This document shows positions 52,034 through 61,864 of a DNA stretch of 64,000 nt, piece after piece. Location: the NCBI RefSeq assembly GCF_000687555.1, contig NZ_JHWJ01000001.1, positions 496,001 through 560,000 on the forward strand. The letters run 5' to 3'. The notes below the pieces were generated by a model. The model had not been told where the DNA came from. It ran no database searches and was given only the letters and a program-made list of their open reading frames with translations. The stretch's first letter is position 1. Each line of letters begins with the position of its first letter. The DNA comes from [Clostridium] aerotolerans DSM 5434. Lineage in GTDB: Bacteria > Bacillota > Clostridia > Lachnospirales > Lachnospiraceae. Position numbers and translations under genes: made by a program.

Positions 52034-54463
52034 TTACGGTAAAACCACCGTAATATGATATTGTTTCTTTCCTTCTTCAAATGGAATTTCATTTCCTTCC
52101 ATAGACATTCCGTCGACCAGAAACGCTTTTGGCTCGCCATGTTTGCTTTTTCTGACCTGAATATGATAGTCAGCACCTCTGAATTTACGAATGGCGGTAA
52201 ATTCTTCAATCGAATCCGGAAGACATGGATCTACAATGAGCCCATGAAAGCCAGGACGGATTCCAAGGATGTATTGGGAGATGCTGACAAAGGTCCATGC
52301 TGCAGTACCAGTCAGCCAGCTGTTTTTTGCCTCTCCAAAGTTTTTGGCATCCTTACCTGCAATCATCTGGGAATATACATAAGGTTCTGTTTTGTGAATC
52401 TCACTGATTTCTTCGATATAAGCAGGACAGGTGCGCCGGTATACTTCAAATGCCCGGTTACCTCTGCCGATCATGGTTTCAGCAATGGTAATCCATGGGT
52501 TGTTGTGGCAGAAGATACCCGCATTTTCTTTATAGCCTGGTGGGTAAGAGGTAATCTCTCCCAGATGCTTCTGATAAGTAGAATAAGCCGGCTGAAGGAT
52601 TACAATGCCATATGGTGTGTCAAGATGCTCCTTTACACTGTCAAGGGCTTTCTCGGCAAGACCTTCTTCAATACCAATGCCGCCCATAACGCAAAATCCC
52701 TGAGGCTCAATAAAAATCTGTCCTTCCTCGCACTCCTTGGAACCTACCTTTTCTCCAAACGCATCGTAGGCTCTTAAGAACCAGCTGCCATCCCAACCTG
52801 CTTTCAGCACGGCATCGTAAACTTCTTTTACAGATTCCTCTGCTTTTAAAGCCTCTTCCTCCAGTCCGGTCATACGGCAGATGGTCGCATATTCTTTTCC
52901 GTATTTTACATACATGCCAGCGATCATAATGGATTCGGCGACTGGACCTTCTGATGGGCCTGTTGTCTGAAAGGATTCTCCAGGCTCTGTGGAGAAGCAG
53001 TTTAAGTTCAGGCAGTCATTCCAGTCCGCTCTTCCAATTAAGGGAAGTCCATGTGGTCCCAGGTTATTTTTTGTAAAGCCAAAGGAACGTCTTAAGTGTT
53101 CCATCAGAGACTGGCTCTTAGTTTCGTCATTGTCAAAGGGAACAGATTCCTTTAGAATATCCCAGTCACCTGTTTCTCTGATATAGGCAGAAACTCCTGC
53201 AATGAGCCAAAGAGGATCGTCGTTAAAGCCGCTTCCGATATCAAGGTTGCCCTTTTTTGTCAGAGGCTGATATTGATGATAAGCGCTTCCGTCTTCAAAC
53301 TGAGTGGAAGCGATGTCGATAATACGTTCTCTTGCCCGTTCTGGTATCATATGTACAAAGCCCAGAAGATCCTGGCAGGAATCACGGAATCCCATGCCTC
53401 TTCCTGTGCCTGATTCGTAGTAGGAGGCGGAACGGGACATGTTAAAGGTCACCATACATTGATACTGGTTCCAGATGTTTACCATGCGGGCTGCTTTTTC
53501 GTCTGACATGGAAACAGAGTAGGTTGATAGAAGCTGTTCCCAATGTTTCTTTAATGACAGAATGGCTTCATCTACCTGAGCACTTGTACTGTATTTGTCT
53601 AAAACAGCTTTTGAAGGCTCTTTGTTTATGATGTTAGGAGCGCTCCATTTATTGTCATCTGGATTTTCGGCATATCCAAGTACAAAGATCAGTTCCTTTG
53701 ATTCTCCTGGTTCCAAATGAATGGAAAGACGATGGGAACCAATGGGAGACCAGCCGCTTGCCATGGAGTTACCGGATGAGTTCTTCCCGACCATAACCGG
53801 CTCTTTGTTGGAGCCATACGTTCCCACGAAGGTATTTCTGTCTGTATCGAAGCCGTCGATTTCTGCATTTACAGCATAATAAGCATAGTGATTGCGGCGT
53901 TCCCTGTATTCGGTTTTGTGATAAATGACAGAACCTTCCACCTCAATTTCACCAGTACTTAGATTACGCTGAAAATTTGTCATATCATCCATGGCGTTCC
54001 ATAAACAGAACTCTACATAGGAATATAGGGTAAAATCCCTTGGAGCATCGGAGGCGTTCTCCAATGTCACCTTATGAATCTCGCATGGATCATGGAGAGG
54101 AACAAAGGCAGTAACGCTTGCTTTGACTCCGTTTTTCGTACCGCTGTAGCAGGTATAGCCAAGGCCGTGACGGCATTCATAAGAATCCAGAGGAGTCTGA
54201 GAAGGCTGCCAGCCCGGATTCCATACAGTTCCGTTATCATTGATATAATAGTAGTGACCGTTGCTGTCTAAGGGAACGTTGTTATAACGATACCGGGTCA
54301 GTCTAAGAAGCTTTGCGTCTTTATAAAAGCTATAGCCGCCTCCGGTATTAGACATCAGGGAAAAGAAATTTTCGCTGCCCAGGTAATTGATCCAGGGAAG
54401 CGGAGTGTCCGGCGTATTTATGATGTATTCCTTTTCCTGATCATCGAAATAACCATATTTCAT
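52034..54463 (-). CDS. Cellobiose phosphorylase (GH94)
   Basis: 809 residues, the usual length for cytoplasmic cellobiose phosphorylases. N-terminal beta-sandwich ([20 protein letters not shown]), then an (alpha/alpha)6 barrel. [12 protein letters not shown] and FNDDPLWLI (Asp415-416 region, carrying the catalytic acid) and ADWNDCLNL are GH94 blocks. It converts cellobiose and phosphate to glucose-1-phosphate and glucose, saving an ATP. GAAAGGAG precedes the ATG. It is divergent from a LacI gene and a CUT1 importer, and an operator copy (54517) lies upstream. Confidence 0.92.
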   Translation of the reverse strand: MKYGYFDDQEKEYIINTPDTPLPWINYLGSENFFSLMSNTGGGYSFYKDAKLLRLTRYRYNNVPLDSNGHYYYINDNGTVWNPGWQPSQTPLDSYECRHGLGYTCYSGTKNGVKASVTAFVPLHDPCEIHKVTLENASDAPRDFTLYSYVEFCLWNAMDDMTNFQRNLSTGEIEVEGSVIYHKTEYRERRNHYAYYAVNAEIDGFDTDRNTFVGTYGSNKEPVMVGKNSSGNSMASGWSPIGSHRLSIHLEPGESKELIFVLGYAENPDDNKWSAPNIINKEPSKAVLDKYSTSAQVDEAILSLKKHWEQLLSTYSVSMSDEKAARMVNIWNQYQCMVTFNMSRSASYYESGTGRGMGFRDSCQDLLGFVHMIPERARERIIDIASTQFEDGSAYHQYQPLTKKGNLDIGSGFNDDPLWLIAGVSAYIRETGDWDILKESVPFDNDETKSQSLMEHLRRSFGFTKNNLGPHGLPLIGRADWNDCLNLNCFSTEPGESFQTTGPSEGPVAESIMIAGMYVKYGKEYATICRMTGLEEEALKAEESVKEVYDAVLKAGWDGSWFLRAYDAFGEKVGSKECEEGQIFIEPQGFCVMGGIGIEEGLAEKALDSVKEHLDTPYGIVILQPAYSTYQKHLGEITSYPPGYKENAGIFCHNNPWITIAETMIGRGNRAFEVYRRTCPAYIEEISEIHKTEPYVYSQMIAGKDAKNFGEAKNSWLTGTAAWTFVSISQYILGIRPGFHGLIVDPCLPDSIEEFTAIRKFRGADYHIQVRKSKHGEPKAFLVDGMSMEGNEIPFEEGKKQYHITVVLP

Positions 54464-54516
54464 ATAGGATAACTCCTTTCGGCTGAAAGATATATTTTAC
54501 TAAAAATGACATTTTT

Positions 54517-54531
54517 CGAAAACGATTAAGT
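54517..54531. promoter_or_regulatory. LacI-type operator, copy 1 (cellobiose phosphorylase side)
   Basis: CGAAAACGATTAAGT, identical to the copy at 54725. It lies 54 bases upstream of the minus-strand phosphorylase start. Two exact 15-base copies in a 290-base divergent gap support coregulation by the LacI protein encoded next to them. Confidence 0.7.
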
Positions 54532-54688
54532 AAAAAATATTGGAGCCATACTGCAATAATAGCTCATTTATTTCAGAAATACAAGAGGAATTTATGAGTT
54601 ACTGGGATTATCTTTTCGAATCAACCGTTATAATGCATAAAATGTCAACGTATAATCTATATAAATTAGATAAAATTCTAAAAAACTA

Positions 54689-54717
54689 TTGATTTTTTCC
54701 AAAAGTAGGGGTATAGT
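54689..54717 (+). promoter_or_regulatory. Promoter of the LacI-importer operon
   Basis: TTGATT (54689-54694), 17 bases, TATAGT (54712-54717). The start near 54724 coincides with the second operator. Confidence 0.7.
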
Positions 54718-54724
54718 GGAATTA

Positions 54725-54739
54725 CGAAAACGATTAAGT
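54725..54739. promoter_or_regulatory. LacI-type operator, copy 2 (LacI-importer side)
   Basis: CGAAAACGATTAAGT covers about +1 to +15 of the LacI promoter, an autorepression position. Same orientation as copy 1. Confidence 0.75.
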
Positions 54740-54755
54740 TAAAAGGATGAGACAT

Positions 54756-55778
54756 ATGATTTCTATGAAAGAACTGGCGCAGCATTGCGGGGTATCTGTT
54801 GCCACAGTAAGTAAAGCACTCAACGATCAAAGCGATATTGGTGAGAGCACAAAATTAAGAGTTAAAAAGGCAGCGGAAAAACTGGGATATTTTCCAAATG
54901 CAGCAGCAAGGTCTTTAAAAACCAATAAAAGCTATAACATTGGTGTTCTATTTGTTGATGAGGCTAACAGCGGTCTTACTCATGAATACTTTGCAGCCGT
55001 GTTGGAAGGGTTTAAGGTGGAAGCTGAAAAGCAGGGGTATGATATCACCTTTATCAACAGCCAGATTGGTAAGAAAAAAGTTTCTTACTATGAGCATTGC
55101 AAATACCGGAATGTAGACGGTGTTGTAATTGCCTGCGTGAACTTTGACAGTCCTGAAGTAGCGGAACTCCTTGCAGGTGATATTCCGGTTGTAACGGTGG
55201 ATCACATTCATGAGAACTGTTCCTCTGTCTTATCTGATAATGCAACAGGAATTACCACACTTTTGGAGCATGTTTATGAAAAGGGGCACAGAAAAATCGC
55301 CTATATTCATGGCCAGTCAAGTACAGCCGTTACAAAAACCAGAGTCACCAGTTATTACAGATTTATTGAGAATCATCACCTGGAGGTGCCGGATGATTAT
55401 GCAGTGGAAGCTAATTATCTGGATGTCAGCCAGGCGTCAGAAGCAACGAAAAAGCTGTTGGATCGAAAAGATCCGCCCACCTGCATTCTTTACCCGGATG
55501 ACACCGCTTTGATTGGCGGTCTAAATGAGATCAGAGCAAGGAATATGAAAGTGCCGGAAGATATTTCCATTGCCGGATACGATGGAAGCCGGGTTTCCCA
55601 GTTTTTAAACCCAAGGCTGACAACCATTCGTCAGGATACGGCAGCAATTGGAAGGCGGGCAGCAGAGAAATTGATAAGCACCATCGAGAAACCTAAAACT
55701 ACATTTACGGAGCAGATCATTGTGGAGGGAGATCTGCTTGTTGGGGAATCGGTTGGATATGCATATGAATTAAAATAG
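54756..55778 (+). CDS. LacI-family repressor of the cellobiose importer/phosphorylase
   Basis: 340 residues from ATG 54756, chosen because AAAAGGATG lies 9 bases upstream; an ATG three codons earlier overlaps that site. MKELAQHCGVSVATVSKALN is the helix-turn-helix, YFPNAAARSLK the hinge, followed by the two-lobe sugar-binding core. Position between divergent transcription units with twin operators makes it their repressor. It is followed after 23 bases by the binding-protein gene. Confidence 0.88.
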   Translation: MISMKELAQHCGVSVATVSKALNDQSDIGESTKLRVKKAAEKLGYFPNAAARSLKTNKSYNIGVLFVDEANSGLTHEYFAAVLEGFKVEAEKQGYDITFINSQIGKKKVSYYEHCKYRNVDGVVIACVNFDSPEVAELLAGDIPVVTVDHIHENCSSVLSDNATGITTLLEHVYEKGHRKIAYIHGQSSTAVTKTRVTSYYRFIENHHLEVPDDYAVEANYLDVSQASEATKKLLDRKDPPTCILYPDDTALIGGLNEIRARNMKVPEDISIAGYDGSRVSQFLNPRLTTIRQDTAAIGRRAAEKLISTIEKPKTTFTEQIIVEGDLLVGESVGYAYELK

Positions 55779-55801
55779 TTTTTAAGAAAAGGAGAGGTAA
55801 T

Positions 55802-57208
55802 ATGAAGAAGAAGGTAGTAAGTGGATTGTTGTGTGCAGTTATGGTTGCATCATTGACTGCCGGCTGTGGTGCAAAAAGTACCCAGACCCAGGAAACAACG
55901 AAGGGTAGCACGACAGAAACAACAAGTAAGGAAGCAGAGGCAAAAAAAGAGGAACCAGGTAAAGAGGGGAAAGTCATTAACATCTACGTGTGGAATGACG
56001 AATTCAAGGCAAGATATGAAGATTATTATGCTTCAAAGCTGCCGGCAGGGTATACAGTGAATTTCGTTACGACTCCAAGTGAAAATAATGCTTATCAGAA
56101 CGCCCTTGATGAAGCACTGTTAAATCAGGCAGATGCAAAGGCAGATGATAAAGTAGATATGTTCCTTGTAGAGGCTGATTATATATTGAAGTATGTAAAT
56201 TCCGACAGTACCCTTGATTTGAAGGAGATCGGTATTACAGATCAGGATATGTCAAAGCAGTATGATTATACCAAGGTCATCGCTCAGGATACAAAGGGCG
56301 CACAGAAGGGTATTTCATGGCAGGGCTGCCCTGGACTTTATATTTATCGCCGTTCCATTGCAAAGGATGTTCTTGGAACCGATGATCCGGCTGAAGTTCA
56401 AAAAGCAATCAATGACTGGGATTCCTTTGATAAGACAGCAGCAAAGATGAAGGATAAAGGATATTATATGGTATCTGGATTTGATGATACATACCGTACA
56501 TTCTCCAATAACGTTTCTTCTCCTTGGGTAAATGGTGATAAGGTTGTCATTGATCCTAAGATCGAGAAATGGATTGAGCAGACAAAGAACTATACAGACA
56601 AGGGCTACAATCAGAAAACAGTTCTCTGGGCAGCTGAATGGGCTTCCGGGCAGGGACCTGATTCCAAAGTATTTGGTTATTTCATGCCAGCATGGGGCGT
56701 TGATTTCGTTATGGCAAAGAACTCTCTTGCAAAAGCAGAAGCTGATGGCGGAAAGCAGGAGGCAGGCAACGGTACATTTGGTGACTGGGCAGCAACCATT
56801 GGACCAGAATCCTACAACTGGGGCGGAACCTGGCTATGTGCAGCGGCTGGAACCGACAATGCTGATATCGTAGCTGATATTATGAAGACAATCTGTACCG
56901 ATGATGCAACTATGAAGAAGATCGTAGAAGAGAAGAATGACTTTGTGAACAACAAGACCGTTATGGAAGCACTTGCAAAGAGCGATTATAAGTCCGAGTT
57001 CCTTGGTGGACAGAATCCTCTTCAGATGTACTGTGATGCAGCTGAAAAGATCGATATGAGTAAGATCTCTCCATACGACCAGGGTCTTAATGAGAGTATT
57101 CAGACAGCTATGCACGATTACTTTAACGGAACTGTTGACAAAGACACAGCGATGAAGAACTTCTATACATCTCTCAAAGAAAAATACCCGGAATTAAAAA
57201 CCGAGTAG
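55802..57208 (+). CDS. Sugar-binding lipoprotein, probably cellobiose/cellodextrin
   Basis: 468 residues. Lipoprotein signal MKKKVVSGLLCAVMVASLTAGC, then a Thr/Lys/Glu-rich linker (25-60), then a family 1 solute-binding domain starting INIYVWNDEFKARYEDYY. GGAGAGG precedes the ATG. Ligand is inferred from the divergent phosphorylase: cellobiose or a short beta-1,4-glucan. A GC-rich stem-loop follows directly. Confidence 0.85.
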   Translation: MKKKVVSGLLCAVMVASLTAGCGAKSTQTQETTKGSTTETTSKEAEAKKEEPGKEGKVINIYVWNDEFKARYEDYYASKLPAGYTVNFVTTPSENNAYQNALDEALLNQADAKADDKVDMFLVEADYILKYVNSDSTLDLKEIGITDQDMSKQYDYTKVIAQDTKGAQKGISWQGCPGLYIYRRSIAKDVLGTDDPAEVQKAINDWDSFDKTAAKMKDKGYYMVSGFDDTYRTFSNNVSSPWVNGDKVVIDPKIEKWIEQTKNYTDKGYNQKTVLWAAEWASGQGPDSKVFGYFMPAWGVDFVMAKNSLAKAEADGGKQEAGNGTFGDWAATIGPESYNWGGTWLCAAAGTDNADIVADIMKTICTDDATMKKIVEEKNDFVNNKTVMEALAKSDYKSEFLGGQNPLQMYCDAAEKIDMSKISPYDQGLNESIQTAMHDYFNGTVDKDTAMKNFYTSLKEKYPELKTE

Positions 57209-57218
57209 CTGTAAATAG

Positions 57219-57241
57219 CAGGGCGGGGACACCCCGCCCTG
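57219..57241 (+). promoter_or_regulatory. GC-rich intercistronic stem-loop
   Basis: CAGGGCGGGG (57219-57228) and CCCCGCCCTG (57232-57241) form a perfect 10-bp stem with the triloop ACA. It is followed by GAAAAAAG, not T. It sits 10 bases after the binding-protein gene and 22 before the permease, the same position as the stem-loop at 12432. Confidence 0.75.
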
Positions 57242-57262
57242 AAAAAAGCAGGAGGTTTTGCT

Positions 57263-58195
57263 ATGGTAAAAGAAAAAAAGGCAAAGACCAGAAAAAAAGT
57301 CAGCTATGCAAAATGGGGATATATTTTTCTGATACCATTTTTTGCCACATATTCTATATTCTCACTGATCCCGCTGATCAATACATTTTATAACAGTTTG
57401 TTTGAAAATTACCGTTCCGGATTAACCCATATCGGTCCTAATTTTGTAGGATTTCAAAATTATATCTCTATATTCCAAAGTGATCTGCTTAAATACTTTG
57501 GAAATACCATGATTTTATGGGTCATAGGGTTTGTACCTCAGATCATTATCTCCTTGATTCTGGCTGTCTGGTTTGCTGATTTTCGGATGAAGCTTAGAGG
57601 AAGCGCGTTTTTTAAGACGATTATTTATTTGCCTAATGTCATAATGGCGGCATCCTTTGCCATGCTGATTTTTGCGTTGTTTTCTGATAATGGTCCAATG
57701 AATAACCTGTTGATGAAAGCAGGAATGAGCGATGAACCCATTCGTTTTCTGGCTACGGTTTGGGGAACCAGGGGACTGATTGGTCTTATGAATTTCATGA
57801 TGTGGTTTGGAAACACGACCATTCTTTTAATGGCAGCTATTATGGGAGTTGATGCTTCCCTTTTTGAGGCTGCATCCATTGACGGAGCGAAATCCTTGCA
57901 GATTTTTACTAAGGTCACCATGCCTATCATCAGGCCGATTTTCGTCTATGTACTTATTACATCCATGATTGGTGGTCTTCAGATGTTTGATGTGCCACAG
58001 GTACTTACTAACGCCCAGGGAACACCTGACAGAACCAGTATGACCTTGATTATGTTTTTGAACAATCACCTTTACAGTAAGAATTACGGAATGGCAGGTG
58101 CCTTATCTGTCATACTGTTCATCATCACAGCAGTGCTTAGCTTGTTTGTATTTTTCATACTGACTAATTCCGGCGATAAGAAAGGAGGACGTTAA
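57263..58195 (+). CDS. CUT1 ABC permease (first), cellobiose-type importer
   Basis: 310 residues, six membrane segments. The EAA loop LFEAASIDGAKSLQIFTKVTMP near residue 200 and GFQNYISIFQSDLLKYFGNT earlier are those of the MalF-like permeases in CebF-type systems. GCAGGAGG precedes the ATG. The next permease starts 2 bases after its stop. Confidence 0.87.
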   Translation: MVKEKKAKTRKKVSYAKWGYIFLIPFFATYSIFSLIPLINTFYNSLFENYRSGLTHIGPNFVGFQNYISIFQSDLLKYFGNTMILWVIGFVPQIIISLILAVWFADFRMKLRGSAFFKTIIYLPNVIMAASFAMLIFALFSDNGPMNNLLMKAGMSDEPIRFLATVWGTRGLIGLMNFMMWFGNTTILLMAAIMGVDASLFEAASIDGAKSLQIFTKVTMPIIRPIFVYVLITSMIGGLQMFDVPQVLTNAQGTPDRTSMTLIMFLNNHLYSKNYGMAGALSVILFIITAVLSLFVFFILTNSGDKKGGR

Positions 58196-58197
58196 TC

Positions 58198-59037
58198 ATG
58201 AGCAATGCAGAAAAATTAAAAAAAGCCGTGGCTTACGTTGTACTGTCCCTGCTGGTATTTTTATGTCTCTTCTTCTTTTACTGTCTGGTGATCAATGCAA
58301 CAAGATCTCATCCGGAGATTTCAAAAGGGTTTTCATTTATTCCCGGCAAATCCTTTGGTACCAATCTTCATAACGTACTTAACAATAAGAATCTCCCGGT
58401 TGTTCAGGGGATTATGAACAGCCTGATTATCGCAGGCAGTTCAGCGATCCTTTCTGTATACGTTTCCGCCATGACTGCCTACGGAATCCATGCCTATGAA
58501 TTCAAGCTCCGTAAGACGATTTACTTATTCATTATTCTAATTATGATGATTCCTACACAGGTAACTACCCTTGGATTCTTAAGACTCATCAATGCCATGA
58601 ACCTTATGGATAATTTTATTCCTTTGATTTTACCGTCTATGGCAGCTCCTGTTGTTTTCTACTTTATGGTGTCTTATTTTGAAAGCAACCTTCCGCTGGA
58701 AATTGTGGAATCAGCGAGAATTGATGGATCCAATGAATTTTATACCTTTAACTTTATTGTATTGCCTATTGTTAAGCCAGCATTGGCTGTTCAGGGAATC
58801 TTTGGATTTGTTGCCTCCTGGAATAATTATTTCGTTCCATCTCTGGTATTAAAATCAAATAGCAGAAAGACACTCCCTATCCTCATCGCCCAGCTGCGTA
58901 GTGCAGATTTCTTAAAGTTTGATATGGGGCAGGTTTACATGCTGATAACCATCGCCATAATTCCAGTGGCAATCATATACTTATGTCTGTCTAAATTCAT
59001 CATAGGTGGAGTTACAGCAGGCAGCGTGAAGGGATAA
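58198..59037 (+). CDS. CUT1 ABC permease (second), cellobiose-type importer
   Basis: 279 residues, six membrane segments; EAA loop IVESARIDGSNEFYTFNFIVLP near residue 170; C-terminus KFIIGGVTAGSVKG is the standard ending. AAAGGAGG overlaps the end of the previous gene. No ATPase is encoded, so a shared MsmX-type ATPase is required, as for the other two importers in the window. Confidence 0.87.
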   Translation: MSNAEKLKKAVAYVVLSLLVFLCLFFFYCLVINATRSHPEISKGFSFIPGKSFGTNLHNVLNNKNLPVVQGIMNSLIIAGSSAILSVYVSAMTAYGIHAYEFKLRKTIYLFIILIMMIPTQVTTLGFLRLINAMNLMDNFIPLILPSMAAPVVFYFMVSYFESNLPLEIVESARIDGSNEFYTFNFIVLPIVKPALAVQGIFGFVASWNNYFVPSLVLKSNSRKTLPILIAQLRSADFLKFDMGQVYMLITIAIIPVAIIYLCLSKFIIGGVTAGSVKG

Positions 59038-59073
59038 ACGAAAAAAACTATAGGTTTTTCTAAGAATTCTGCA

Positions 59074-59102
59074 TTGTCATTTTGTGCCTTTATGCTTATA
59101 AT
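59074..59102 (+). promoter_or_regulatory. Promoter of galE
   Basis: TTGTCA (59074-59079), 17 bases, TATAAT (59097-59102), about 30 bases before the ATG. Confidence 0.75.
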
Positions 59103-59137
59103 AAGGAAAGACGTACATTTTTGAAGGAGGAAACAAA

Positions 59138-60157
59138 ATGGCTATTTTGGTTACCGGAGGTGCAGGCTACATTGGGAGCCACACCTGCATAGAGCTGCTG
59201 GATGCAGGATATGAAGTAGTGGTAGTAGATAATCTTTGCAATGCCAGTAAAGAATCTCTGGAACGTGTGATGGATATCACAGGTAAGAGCCTGACTTTTT
59301 ATGAAGCAGACTTATTGGACCGGGGGGCACTTTTAGAGATATTTGAAAAAGAAAACATAGAGTCGGTGATTCATTTTGCCGGATTGAAGGCGGTAGGAGA
59401 GTCTGTTGGCAAGCCGCTTGAATATTATCATAATAATATTACAGGAACCTTAGTTCTTTGCGAAGTGATGAAAGCTCATGGAGTAAAGAGCATTGTGTTC
59501 AGTTCCTCTGCAACAGTATATGGAGACCCTGCCTTTGTTCCTATTACCGAAGAATGTCCAAAAGGAGAGATTACCAATCCATATGGACGGACAAAGGGAA
59601 TGCTGGAGCAGATCTTAACGGATTTACATACGGCGGATCCTGAATGGAAGGTAATGTTACTGCGTTACTTTAATCCAATCGGTGCACACAAATCCGGACG
59701 TATCGGAGAAAACCCAAAAGGAATACCAAACAATCTTCTTCCCTACATCACTCAGGTGGCAGTGGGGAAATTAGATTGCCTTGGATTGTTCGGAGGCGAT
59801 TATCAGACAGAAGACGGTACCTGTGTTCGGGATTATATCCATGTCGTGGATCTTGCAGTGGGCCATGTGAAAGCATTAAACAAGGTGGCTAAAAGTCAGG
59901 GCGGCGTCTGGGTCTATAATCTTGGAACCGGCATCGGCTACAGCGTTCTGGACGTAATTCACGCATTTGAAGAAGCCAATGATTTAAAGATTCCTTATGT
60001 AATGAAAGAGAGAAGACCAGGAGATATCGCCAAATGCTATGCCGATCCTTCCAAGGCAGAGAAAGAACTTGGCTGGAAAGCAGAGCGGAGCTTAAAAGAT
60101 ATGTGCCGCGATTCCTGGAACTGGCAGAAAAATAATCCAGAAGGATATGTAAAATAA
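59138..60157 (+). CDS. galE: UDP-glucose 4-epimerase
   Basis: 339 residues. NAD-binding [10 protein letters not shown] at the start, VVVDNL, Ser in SSSATVYG near 125, catalytic YGRTK near 150, and the UDP-sugar region [11 protein letters not shown]. It interconverts UDP-glucose and UDP-galactose. GAAGGAGG precedes the ATG. It is monocistronic with its own promoter and terminator, so it is not part of the importer operon although glucose-1-phosphate from the phosphorylase could feed it. Confidence 0.95.
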   Translation: MAILVTGGAGYIGSHTCIELLDAGYEVVVVDNLCNASKESLERVMDITGKSLTFYEADLLDRGALLEIFEKENIESVIHFAGLKAVGESVGKPLEYYHNNITGTLVLCEVMKAHGVKSIVFSSSATVYGDPAFVPITEECPKGEITNPYGRTKGMLEQILTDLHTADPEWKVMLLRYFNPIGAHKSGRIGENPKGIPNNLLPYITQVAVGKLDCLGLFGGDYQTEDGTCVRDYIHVVDLAVGHVKALNKVAKSQGGVWVYNLGTGIGYSVLDVIHAFEEANDLKIPYVMKERRPGDIAKCYADPSKAEKELGWKAERSLKDMCRDSWNWQKNNPEGYVK

Positions 60158-60173
60158 TATTATTTATAAATAG

Positions 60174-60210
60174 ATACCGCCTCCGTATAAAGACGGCTGG
60201 CGGTATTTGT
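60174..60210 (+). terminator. Terminator of galE
   Basis: ATACCGCC (60174-60181) pairs with GGCGGTAT (60199-60206), with CGT/ACG extending inside, then TTTGTT. Confidence 0.7.
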
Positions 60211-60271
60211 TATAATAGAGCAATGTAATATTAAAAAATTACAGTTATTCATGTCTCTCTTCTTTTCATCA

Positions 60272-60462
60272 TCACATGTCAGACTCCATAATGTACCAGC
60301 TATGGTCTTTTTTTAATACCTTAAATTTGTCAATCATTTGAAAAAATCCGCCATTATGAAGGTGTCTCTTCCTATATAAATAGATTCTTGATTTCCCGCT
60401 TTTCTTATAAGTGATTCAATACTAATAAGAAGTAAATGGTAACTTCTCCCAAATAAGAACAT
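60272..60462 (-). pseudogene. Possible frameshifted small gene or gene remnant
   Basis: On the minus strand an ATG at 60462 opens 42 codons (MFLFGRSYHLLLISIESL... ending IYIGRDTFIMADFFK). At the T6 run near 60343 a one-frame shift joins an open frame that continues FFQMIDKFKVLKKDHSWYIM to a stop at 60274. Together they give about 62 protein-like residues. There is no ribosome site and no family I recognise. The start overlaps a LexA-like box. It could be a decayed gene or chance. Confidence 0.3.
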
Positions 60463-60468
60463 ACATTC
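60457..60468. promoter_or_regulatory. LexA-like box 1
   Basis: GAACATACATTC, one mismatch from the Gram-positive SOS box pattern GAACNNNNGTTC. It lies 70 bases upstream of the repair gene. Confidence 0.45.
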
Positions 60469-60515
60469 GAAAATGCTTGATTATATTTTCGGTTTATGAT
60501 ATGATTCCATTAAAA

Positions 60516-60527
60516 GAACGTGCGTTC
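60516..60527. promoter_or_regulatory. LexA (SOS) box 2
   Basis: GAACGTGCGTTC fits the Gram-positive LexA consensus CGAACRNRYGTTYC in its core exactly. It ends 11 bases before the start codon of the radical SAM repair gene, just ahead of GAGGTGA. Confidence 0.75.
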
Positions 60528-60538
60528 GAGGTGAGAAG

Positions 60539-61861
60539 ATGCTGATACAGGAAGAATTAAGTGTTCAGGAAAAACTTGAAATTTTATCAGATGCTGCAAA
60601 GTATGATGTTGCCTGCACATCCAGCGGTGTTGACCGGAAAGGAAAAGCAGGGACTTTGGGAAATGCGGCCAAAGCAGGAATCTGCCACAGCTTTTCTGCA
60701 GATGGCAGATGTATTTCGCTGTTGAAGATTTTATTTACCAATCAATGTATCTATGATTGCAAGTACTGCATCAACCGAAGCTCCAACGATGTGCCCCGTA
60801 CGGCATTTACTCCAGAGGAAGTATGTCAGCTGACCATACAGTTTTACCGGCGCAATTATATAGAAGGTTTGTTTTTAAGCTCTGGTATTTTGCACAGTCC
60901 TGATTATACCATGGACTTAATTTATCAGACCTTGAAAAAACTGAGAGAAGAATACCACTTTCATGGTTATATCCATGTAAAAGCCATTCCTGGTGCAGAC
61001 CCTGTTCTGATTGAGAAGACAGGCTTTTTGGCAGACCGTATGAGCATCAATCTGGAATTGCCGACGGCTGATGGCTTAAAGAAGCTGGCACCGGGAAAAA
61101 GCAGAAGTAAGATACTCACACCTATGAAGCAGATTCAAAAGGGAATAACTGCCAATCGGTTTGAGCTGATGGAATATAAAAAAGCCCCCTCCTTTGTTCC
61201 AGCCGGACAGAGTACCCAGATGATCGTAGGTGCCACGCCGGAGAATGATTTTCAGATGATGATGGTGGCTGAGGCACTCTATCAGAAGTATGATTTAAAA
61301 AGAGTGTTTTATTCTGCATTTGTACCGGTGAATCAGGATATTAATCTTCCTTCTTTGCCTGGTGGTCCTCCTCTTTTAAGGGAACACAGACTGTATCAGG
61401 CGGATTGGTTGATGCGCTTTTATGGATTTCAGGCAGGAGAGCTGCTCTCAGAGGAACGCCCCAACTTTAACGTGCTCCTAGATCCAAAGTGCGACTGGGC
61501 CTTAAGACATCTGGAGTTATTTCCTGTTGAGGTGAACCGGGCGGATTACTATACCCTTTTGCGGGTACCTGGAATGGGAGTCAAATCAGCACAGCGCATT
61601 GTAGCGGCCAGGAAAAACGGACCGCTTGATTTTGATGCGCTGAAAAAGATCGGTGTTGTATTAAAAAGAGCAATTTATTTTATTACCTGCTCTGGCAGGA
61701 TGATGTATCCGGTGAAAATTGACGAGGATTATATTTCCAGCCATTTGATTGGGGATGAAAAAAGAAAGGTATGGGAGATAGGCTCTTTGGGCTCCTACCG
61801 TCAGATTTCACTGTTTGATGACATGAATGCCCCGTCATTAACCGTGTCAGGAGGGTCATAG
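60539..61861 (+). CDS. Radical SAM DNA modification/repair protein (TIGR03916 type)
   Basis: 440 residues. Cluster Cys70, Cys74, Cys77 in NQCIYDCKYC; SSGILHSPDYTMDLIYQTL and MSINLELPTADGLKKLAPGK are the blocks I associate with the putative DNA-modification/repair radical SAM family. Residues about 345-395 (LLRVPGMGVKSAQRIVAARKNG) are a helix-hairpin-helix DNA-binding motif. GAGGTGA precedes the ATG. It forms an operon with a DUF4130 protein 3 bases downstream, a pairing known in many bacteria. A LexA box overlaps the upstream region, which supports a damage-response role. The reaction is not established. Confidence 0.88.
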   Translation: MLIQEELSVQEKLEILSDAAKYDVACTSSGVDRKGKAGTLGNAAKAGICHSFSADGRCISLLKILFTNQCIYDCKYCINRSSNDVPRTAFTPEEVCQLTIQFYRRNYIEGLFLSSGILHSPDYTMDLIYQTLKKLREEYHFHGYIHVKAIPGADPVLIEKTGFLADRMSINLELPTADGLKKLAPGKSRSKILTPMKQIQKGITANRFELMEYKKAPSFVPAGQSTQMIVGATPENDFQMMMVAEALYQKYDLKRVFYSAFVPVNQDINLPSLPGGPPLLREHRLYQADWLMRFYGFQAGELLSEERPNFNVLLDPKCDWALRHLELFPVEVNRADYYTLLRVPGMGVKSAQRIVAARKNGPLDFDALKKIGVVLKRAIYFITCSGRMMYPVKIDEDYISSHLIGDEKRKVWEIGSLGSYRQISLFDDMNAPSLTVSGGS

Positions 61862-61864
61862 AAG

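Noticed and set aside
59040-59060. AAAAAACTATAGGTTTTT after the last permease gene as a terminator
   Set aside because: Only an AT-rich palindrome with a weak core and no following T run; too weak to call, although some terminator is expected here.
60283-60313. Hairpin CCATA...TATGG followed by a T run
   Set aside because: The stem is only five to eight pairs with a bulge, and no plus-strand gene ends there after the galE terminator.
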